Positions 54,001 to 63,000 of a stretch of 64,000 nucleotides of DNA are shown here, piece after piece; the first letter of the stretch is position 1, and each line of letters begins with the position of its first letter. The translations under genes and the position numbers were made by a program. The notes below the pieces were generated by a model that was not told where the DNA came from, did no database searches, and was given only the letters and a program-made list of their open reading frames with translations. Source of the stretch: Monarcha castaneiventris obscurior (taxonomy: Eukaryota > Chordata > Aves > Passeriformes > Monarchidae); contig JAMPIT010000174.1 in the NCBI GenBank assembly GCA_026261815.1, positions 14,012,001 through 14,076,000 on the forward strand. Direction: 5' to 3'.

Positions 54001-57000
54001 GACTCTGAGACATGCAGCCATGCCTCTCGCAACAGGGGGCTGTGCATGTCGACACAGAGCTCTGCTGCAAACCCATTTTGCTGGGAATTACTTAAAGGGA
54101 AGATTTGAAAAGGCCAGGTCCTTGTTTCCTAGTGGCCTGAAAAGAGTAGAAAGAAAAAAGCCCATTAGGGAGTGGGGGAGAGGCCAGGGCAGGCAGGGAC
54201 TGGGCTGTGCACCCACACTCGCATTAAGGTCAGCTGCTGTTCTTTGGGATTCAGATGATTTAGGTTACTCTGCCAGCTGGATCCTCTCAAGGCTGATGCT
54301 AAGGAACACAAAAGCCTTTTGTCCTGCATGGGGAGACTTTTAAGTACAAGGAATTGGGGCTGTGCTGGTAGTCAGGCCCCTGCCTTTTTCTGTAGGGAGT
54401 TCAATGCCTTCAGTTCAGATATGTGTGCCTGTATTGTGTAGTCCAGGGGAAAAACCCCACAGCATTTATATCAGTAGTGGTGCTTGCTGCTTCCTGTGTT
54501 ACACATATTCTGAAATTCTGTGGGGTTTGCTTCAGATTTTGAACAAATCTTTGCAAATAACCCCATCAGTCTGACAGAGTATCAGCTAGTAATTGCTCCG
54601 AAGCTGCCCATGATATCGCTGGGGCTTGGAAGGCACTCTAATACATGAAGTGTTATCAGACAGGCAATGAGGTACCAGGCACTGCTTTTAGTGGCCATTT
54701 CCACTGCATTCCTCTCAGACACATCATGAATCAGGTGGGAATGTTTTTCTGTGCAGGTCATAACCTGCATGGCTGTTACCATTGCGGCTTTCTGACTCAG
54801 CAGACCTGCATCCTGCAGGAAGGCTCTCGGGTCTGCTCACCCCTCTCAGAAGTAGCTCAGCAGATAGCAGCTCTTGGTTCCTGCTCACCCTGCAGCAGAG
54901 ATGAAAGCTTGTGTGCTGCAGCCTGCTCAGCCTCAGGCCCTGATTCCCTAGGGTTGGGCACCACTTACAGACCTGCCCAGGGCAGGCCACAAAGGTCTGT
55001 ATTCATGCACAGGTTAGAGAAAAGCTCCCCACCCTCGGTGTCAGGTTCTGAGTTTGCAGGGCTGGGTGCTCTCCTGTGTGGTTATCAGCTGGCTGAACTG
55101 GATATGTTGTTAATGAATGCCTGTCATTTTAGGGTCACACAAGAGTGGTGTTGTGCTTTGCTCTGCTGCAGGATTTCCCAGAGCACTAACAGCATTTTCT
55201 GCTTACAGGAGCTCACAGGAAAGCTGCCACGAGAATACCCCCTGGATCCTGGGGAGGAGCCACCTATTGTAAGGAGAAGAATAGGAACTGCCTTTAAACT
55301 GGATGAGCAGAAAATCCTGCCTAAGGGAGAGGTGAGGCTGTGCCCTTCCCTTCCAGACCCGTGTCTCTAAGATGTCCACTGAGCATCACACAGAAGCCAT
55401 CAGTCCTGCGGTCATTTTTGCTTTAAATTACTGTAATTGGTCGCAGTACCCATGTGGGGTTTTTCTATATCCATCAGAATGGGGAAGCAGTGAGAGAGTT
55501 GGGGGCTTTACTTCAGACTTGGAGTAAAGGTGAAATGCTTGAGTTTCAGCCCTGGCTTTGCTAGAGGTAATAGAATTAGCCTGGGTGATAACTGGACCAT
55601 GGCAATGCAAGTGCTCTGGTGACAAAGTGCAGTGATTTGTGTGAGCAGGGAGCGTATCAGGAGCCCCCCAAGCCATCTGAGCCCTGATTCTGCCTGTCTT
55701 GTTTTTGCAAACAGCCGCTTGCTTTCCACTCCAGTAGCAATCCAAATTCAGGCCCCCTCTAAGCAGGGGGAAAAGCATCACCATTATCCATCTCAGCCCT
55801 GCCACAGCAAGATAAAAGCATTTTGCTCCCCAGTCCTTAAACAAAAGAGCCTTCATCCCTACCTATGGGGAGCTGGAGTTACATTTTTCTAAGTTTGCCA
55901 GGGAGTGTTTGTTCCCTTCCTTGCTCCCACAATGTGCTGGGTCAGTGCCCTGAACCGTGGCTGTGAAAACAGGCCTGCAGCAGCTGTAAGGCGGGACCGG
56001 ATTCACAGAACAACTATTGTCTGTGGAGGCACATTTGTCTCAAGACACTTGTGTATATTCCAGTCTTGAGTTTCCTTTTTATTTTTGTAGGAGGAGAGAC
56101 TGAAGCTGGTGTGACTGTGTGGTTTGAGGCTCAGTTCAGCCAGGGAATTAACTGTTTGTCGTTTTGTTGGCATTTTCCTTGTGCTGAAAAAATAAACAGC
56201 TGGAGCTCTTTAGTTTTGTTCTCAATGGAGCCTGGGAGAGGAATTCCACTGCAGTCAAATATTCATGAACTAGCACATTTAATTAAGCTTTTCAAAGGGA
56301 AGCATGTCTTAGCTGAATTACTCCTAAAACCCCTGCAGTCTGTTGGCTGCTCAGTTATAACCTGATCTCCAGCTTCCCCAGCTCCTATTGCTACAGGGCA
56401 GCTTTTGGGGCCAGCGGGTGAGGAATCTCCTTACTCCAGTGGCAAGGTTAGGTGGGGAGAGCAGGAAGGGAGAGCAGCCCCTCCCCACTCTGCCTTTGGC
56501 ACCAGCAATCCAAACACGCTGACTCAGCTTTTCTCTACCTCTCTCTTCGTCTGTCAAATTTTAAGGCTGTGTTGAAAACCATAAATTTCTGTTCTCGAAG
56601 AATGATGTTGAGCTGTGTTTGGCTGCCAGTTGGAATGCGTTTAGGGAGGCTAGTGATGGTTTTCATGCACTTTTCAGCAAGTACAAACACTGGAAAATCA
56701 ATTTAAAGCAAAAGGTGAAGTACTCTCTCAACCACGTAAATCCAGGACTGAAATTACCAACTATGACAAGGACCTGAAGCAAGGAACTTCCATCTGAAGG
56801 CAGATGATAGCTCTCATTTCCCAAGGCTTTGTTTACAGGGGCCTCACTGGAGGAAAATAGACAATTATGGACAGGAGGAAAATTAATACATTTTTCCTAG
56901 GATATACTGAATGATTCAGAGCTGAATCTGTGAAGGTCTGAAATTACAGCTCACATCAAACTCACCATACCTTTAGCAAGACCCTTGTCAGAGCAAGACT

Positions 57001-60000
57001 TGCAAGGAAGGGTCCAGTTTTTTTTCTTGGTAATCACCTTTACCTGGCCTGTAATTCCTGACTCTGGGAAGGATTTTACCAGAAGATGATGAATCAGGTT
57101 CCAAGCCTTAAAACCCCATGGTGTTAAGTTCACTTTTAATAAGTCTGGCACTAACAGAGTTTATAAATTCTTCAAAGCAAAAAAGGATCTGTTTAAAAGA
57201 CAGAAGGTGGGTTCAGTCTTAAGTGAAGTGAGGGAAATTATAATTATAGTTTTAAGGCAATGCTGAGTCACCACTGATAGCAAAGGTGTATTTTTTAAGC
57301 CAGAAGCCCAGAATAAAAACTTCAGAGAATAACTTCAGTCCGATTAAATCCCACAGCATCAGCTCTTACGCTGCTGCTGAACAAAGAGAGGATTTGAATT
57401 TGCGTAATGGGGATCTCCATGAATATATGGCTGTCTCACCATTCACTAAAAGTAGAAAAACCTGTCATTTTTTTAAAAATTTGCAATGTACTGGGTTCCT
57501 CTTTCTAGCAGACTAATTCCATTGAGCTGGGGGAGGTAGCCAGATCCATTGCAGATTAGCAAGGCCCTTTGAAGTTCACAGCTTGGGGTCCTGATGCAGA
57601 CTGGGAAGCTCTATATCAGCTTATGCTTTGGCATAAATGTCCTAAATCCCTTGACTTTGGAGGATAACCAGAAATGGATAGGTAGCTTCCAGGGTACACC
57701 TGGCTGCATTTAAAAACTCAGCTGAGACCCTGCAAGGGCTAACACTGGTGGCACTGGTTCTGTCTGGCATACAGGGAGCTTGCTGTTACACACTGCTGGC
57801 TCTGAGGTCACCCTCCTGGCTGGTAACTCAAGGAGACAATCTTCTAGTGCCGTCAGTTGCAGCAGCCCATAATTACTTCAGCTCATTCTCACCCCTGGAT
57901 TTTGACAGCCATACACTGGGGAGGAGTGCATCTCCTGTTTTACCTCGAAACAGGAGATACCTCAAAACAGGGAAACATCTTTGCCCTGTTTTACCTCAAA
58001 GAGTTTGGTGGGTGCTAAGCAAACCTTGGTCAAGATTAAAGCTGTAGCTTTGCAACAATATGTAGCAGTGAAATCAAATGGGGCTGAAATATGGAGATAG
58101 GAAACAGGGAGAAGGGGCAGGTGGGAGGCACGTGTGACCCCCAGATGGGTGTAAAAGGATGAATGTGCAGTAGAGCACCACTGAACGTGGCCATACTGAG
58201 CATCATGAAAAGTCAAACAGCACATCAGGGCTGGAGCACACATGTCCTCCTTGTATGGGTCATCCTTTCCACCAGCTGTGCTTCCAGGCACTCGTGTGAG
58301 CAGGTGAAGGCGAGATGGGTATGCTCAGGGAGGCCCTGAGGGCAGCAGCATGATTGTGGATGCTTTGCTGATGGAGAGCCTTAGTTGGAGGCCACTGGTC
58401 AGGTTCAGGAGAGCTTCCACACAGCTGGGCTCAGGGAGTTGGGTGGTAACCAGAATCCACTTGCCTTCCGTCAGGAGGCAGAGCTGGAGCGGCTGGAGAG
58501 GGAATTTGCCATTCAGTCCCAGATCACGGAGGCTGCGCGGCGCCTGGCGAGCGACCCGAACGTCAGCAAAAAGCTGAAGAAGCAGAGGAAGACATCCTAC
58601 CTGAATGCCCTGAAGAAACTGCAGGAGATCGAGAACGCCATCAACGAGTATCGCATCAAATCTGGGAAGAAGCCAACCCAGAGAGCCTCCCTGATCATCG
58701 ATGGTAAGTGGGACTTAGTGCCCACAGCGTCACCAAGGGTCTGTGAGGGCAGGGAGCAAAGTTCTTACCAAATTTCCCCTCCCTCCTCTCCCCTGTCCTG
58801 CCTGGAGGACCGCAGGGGTGCTGTCAGAGGGTGCTGTGCATTAGGGATGTGCTGGGTCACAGCAGCAAGCTGTGTTGTGCTGTGGATGATCAGGGTGTCA
58901 GCAGAGCAGGCTGTGACTCCTTTGTTCACCTATGAAATCGCTCTCTTGGCATCTCCTCCAGAGCAAGTGCTGTACAAATGTAATTAATGTTAGCAGATTG
59001 GGATGAGCTTTCTAGCTCAAAGGCATCTGTAAAATCAAAGTGGGAGCAGTGTCATTGCTGTGTTCAAGTATTTCTTTTCTTTTTCTTTTTTTTTTTTTTT
59101 TTTTACAATGTAATTCTCAGGGCACTTTATGGTTTACTGGATTGTTGATTGGTTTTTCGTGAAATCCATTAACTTTCTGCCGTGGTTCTTTCTCCCTTGC
59201 GGATTTTTCCCTTTCCCTTTGACTTGCAGAGCTTTTCTCTGTGCCTTTGTGGCAGGAACTTAGATTAGAGCTGCTGTGTTTGTGACCTGGGTACCAAGTT
59301 GCACCTCAGTCAGGGATAACAGACAGCCATGAGTCCTCATTGGGGGACTCATGAGTCCAGGCTGGGGGAGGCAGCTCAAAAATCTGCATGCCAAGGACCT
59401 GAGAGCTTTTCTTCCTGCTGCAGAGGATGCTCAGAAAACACTTCCTCGGATTCCACAGAACTGGTACTTAGAGTGAGCCTTTAGTTAGCAACAGGATGAT
59501 CATTTTAAGAAGGTGGATCAAACCCAGAGTCCTTAAGGGCCAAGATGTGAATCTCACTGATGGCACTGTGCCAGTGTGCATCCTCTGGGGATTGTAACTC
59601 AACCTTAATCCCCAATTATTGAAAAGAGTTAGCAGCTCTTTGAAAGGCAGCCTGCTACTGAGAGACCTGACCTGCAGCTCTGCCCTCCCAGACTGAGAGT
59701 GGGCTGAGTCAGTTGTTCATAGGCATTTTGCCTCTTGCTCTGTGAGGAGGAAGGTGTGGGTGGCTGCTTAAGGCTAAGACTCAGAGGTCAGAGATCAGTT
59801 GCTGCAAATCTTGGGACCATCTGACCATCTTTGTATTTTCTTCTCTTCAGAAGGAAACATTGCCAGTGAAGACAGCTCCCTCTCAGATGCCCTTGTTCTC
59901 GAGGATGGTATGTTGGCTGGTGTGTGTTCTAGAGAGCAGGGAGGGATGTGTGAACTCCTGATTGGCACTCCAAATAGAATTACTGTTCTGTGTAATAGCT

Positions 60001-63000
60001 CACTGATAGATCCCAGGAGCAAAAATGCTTGCTTTCCCCTGACTCTATCTTGTAGTCAGGCTTCAGGCCTGGAGCAGTGAGTATTGCTGTGGTTACCACT
60101 CTGAATTATCTCAAAGGACAGTCCTAGAGTGCCCCCTTATTTTCCCTTAAGTTTCAGTTTTAATGTGTCACACATTCTTGCTGGCCATTCTCTCCCAAAA
60201 TGGGAATGTCAGCCAGTGCCCTTCTGAAAGTCAGCTCTTCAGGTTGCCCCCAAACACAGCCAGGGGAAGCGGGGAAAGGAAGCAGGCTCTGGGGGTGTGG
60301 TGGCATCTCTTGGGGTTGTGCTGCCATTGGAGGTGTCACACAGCCATCAGCTCTCTCCCTTCTCTTCACAGAGGACTCTCAGGTCACCAGCACCATCTCC
60401 CCTCTGCAGTCCCCACACAAAGGCCTCCCGCCCCGGCCGCCGCTGCACAACCGGCCGCCCCCGCCGCAGTCGCTGGAGGGCCTCCGCCAGATGCACTTCC
60501 ACCGCAACGACTACGACAAGTCCCCCATCAAACCCAAGATGTGGAGCGAGTCATCCCTGGATGAGCCCTATGAGAAGGTCAAGAAACGCTCCTCGCACAG
60601 CCATTCCAGGTGAGCCAGCTCTCTTGAAGCTCTGTCACAGAGATATTCTCTGCTTTCGGGAGGGACAGGCGGGAACCCTTTCAAAATTTACAGAGCTGTC
60701 CCTTACGAAAAGGAGACTTTTAAGTGTTTTGGCCAATAGGCAGGTCATAAAAATAGGCTACAGCCACATGATTGCTGTTTGGTATCTCAGTGTTATTCTA
60801 CAAAACATGCAGAAGGGAAGGATGGTGGATCATCTGAGGGCTTTGACAGGGCTTGGCTTTGACCGCTGTCACTGTAGAAGCACAAGCGCTGGGACACAAG
60901 CTCAGAGCAGCAGCTGACCCAGCTCCCACTCATCCCAGCAAGATCCAAGGCACGTGCCTGAGATCTGGAAACATGCATGGGAGCCACTTCCCCAAATTCC
61001 CATGGGAGAGCTGAAGCAGGGTGTTTCCTCTCCAGCAGTCACAAGCGGTTCCCCAGCACTGGGAGCTGTGCCGAGGCAGGAGGGAGCAGCTCACTGCAGA
61101 ACAGCCCCATCCGGAGCCTTCCCCACTGGAATTCCCAGTCCAGCATGCCGTCGACTCCAGATCTACGGGTACGCAGTCCGCACTACGTCCACTCCACGCG
61201 GTAAGTCTTCCCAGCTCCAGTTTCACCTGGATTACCTTGAAATAAATTTTCCTTGCTTTATCCTTCCCTCAGGGTATGAATTAATTCCCAGTTCAGGAAA
61301 GGACACAAACCATTCCTGTTCACATAAGAGGCTCATGTGCTCATGCCAGTAGAGAATCTCTCCTGAAGTCACATCACGAAATCCCTTCAGATAAACACGA
61401 TTCTGCCCCTCATCCCTCCCCTGAAGTGTTTAAGCTTTTCTTCTGCTGGGATCTTTCATCTTGGACTGTTTATAGGGCTCTACAAGCCACTTTTAAAGTG
61501 CATGTGGTGCTACTGCTAAATTCTGCTGTAAATTCCTCCATGGATCCAGCTGGAGAGAACATGTTGCTTCCTGTCTGATACAAAATGTTGAATAGTGGTA
61601 ACTTTCCCTCATGGATAAAATGTTTGCGGGTGTGTGATGTTACAGGGAGATCAAGAGCCTGTGTGAAGCAATCCAGCCAGGGATCCAGGGGGCAGTGGAA
61701 TTTAGCCCAGGGTTGATGGAGGAAAGAGCTGAAGTGTGTAAGGGAGGTGATTTGATGTGTGGGGCCAAAGTTGACTGCAATTATCAACAGGATTTTTACA
61801 AACTGTTCAGCTTCATTGCTCTTTTGCTTTTGTGGCAAACTCCATGGACACTGCAGGGAGCAGAGCTGAGCCAGAGCTGTGTGCTGGTCGGTATCCTGCC
61901 CTAAGGGGAAGTGCTACCATCATTTAGCTCAGAATAAATCAAGAGTCATGCCAGCACATCAGCCTTGGGCAGAGAAAATACAAGGCATTAAAGCCCTGGG
62001 TTAAGTTTGTTACAAACTTTTGGCTGAGGGTACCTCTCAAAGGTGCAATGCCTGTTAATGCTGGAGCCAAGCTGTATGAGAAATGAGCCTGGCACAGAGC
62101 TTGAGAAGTGGCCTTGACTGGGTAGAGGCCATTTGGGTGTTTGAAACAACCATTGCTCAGTCTGTAGCTCATTCATGAGCTGCATGCCCTGGCCTTAGCC
62201 ATCCATCACATAGATGTGTTTCTGCTCCTTGAATGGATGGGTGGAGCTCTTCAAACAGTCAGGGTGAATAGAGACCTCCCAGACTTGGCCATGAATCAAG
62301 CCTTGTAAACTGTGATTTGGGGTGGTTGCCTGAGGGTTGTCACCAGTGAGAGTCCCACACGTGGTCCCCATGGCTGGGCCCCAGGACCACCAAGCTGCTT
62401 GACAAAGGGTGGCTTTTTCAATGGCCAGTGGAGAAATCACAACGTTCAGGGCTAAGTATGGGCAGTCTGTCTGTCTGTCTGTCTCTCTCTCATCAGGTGG
62501 ATTGTACCCATGCAGGACTTTCATGGGCCACTTGCAAGGGAATCTCACCACCTTTGTGGCTTGTGAGGTTTTGGGATTTGTAGGGTGGCACGAGGTGAAC
62601 CTGGTAGCAAAGGGATGATGCTGATCCAAACAGCTCTGCCATGAGCGAGATGAACCAGCAAAGCCAGGGCTTGAGGTTCCCAGACTTTACCCTTCAGACT
62701 GGGCTTTTCCCAGGGTGGGAACCACGGAGGGGCTGGGCTGGGCAGGGATTTATGTCCCTGCAGACTGAATGTCACCACCAAGGAACTGGAGTGGAACAGG
62801 AACAGGACCTAATCACCTCAAGCCCTGCAGCAGGGAAGCAGATTGCATTGCAGGCAGCAGCCCCAAGCAGTGCTGGAAGGGTTCAGGTTTCCAATACCCT
62901 CAGATTCCTTTGCTGGCTGTGTATACAGACAGGGATGGGGAATGATTCGACCTGTTGACTTACAGCCTGTTTTGTACCTGCAGGTCAGTAGATATCAGCC

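Noticed and set aside
54645..55370. A 241-codon ORF
   Set aside because: It is intron 51849-55208 read through into the 55209 exon. Only the exon part has family similarity.
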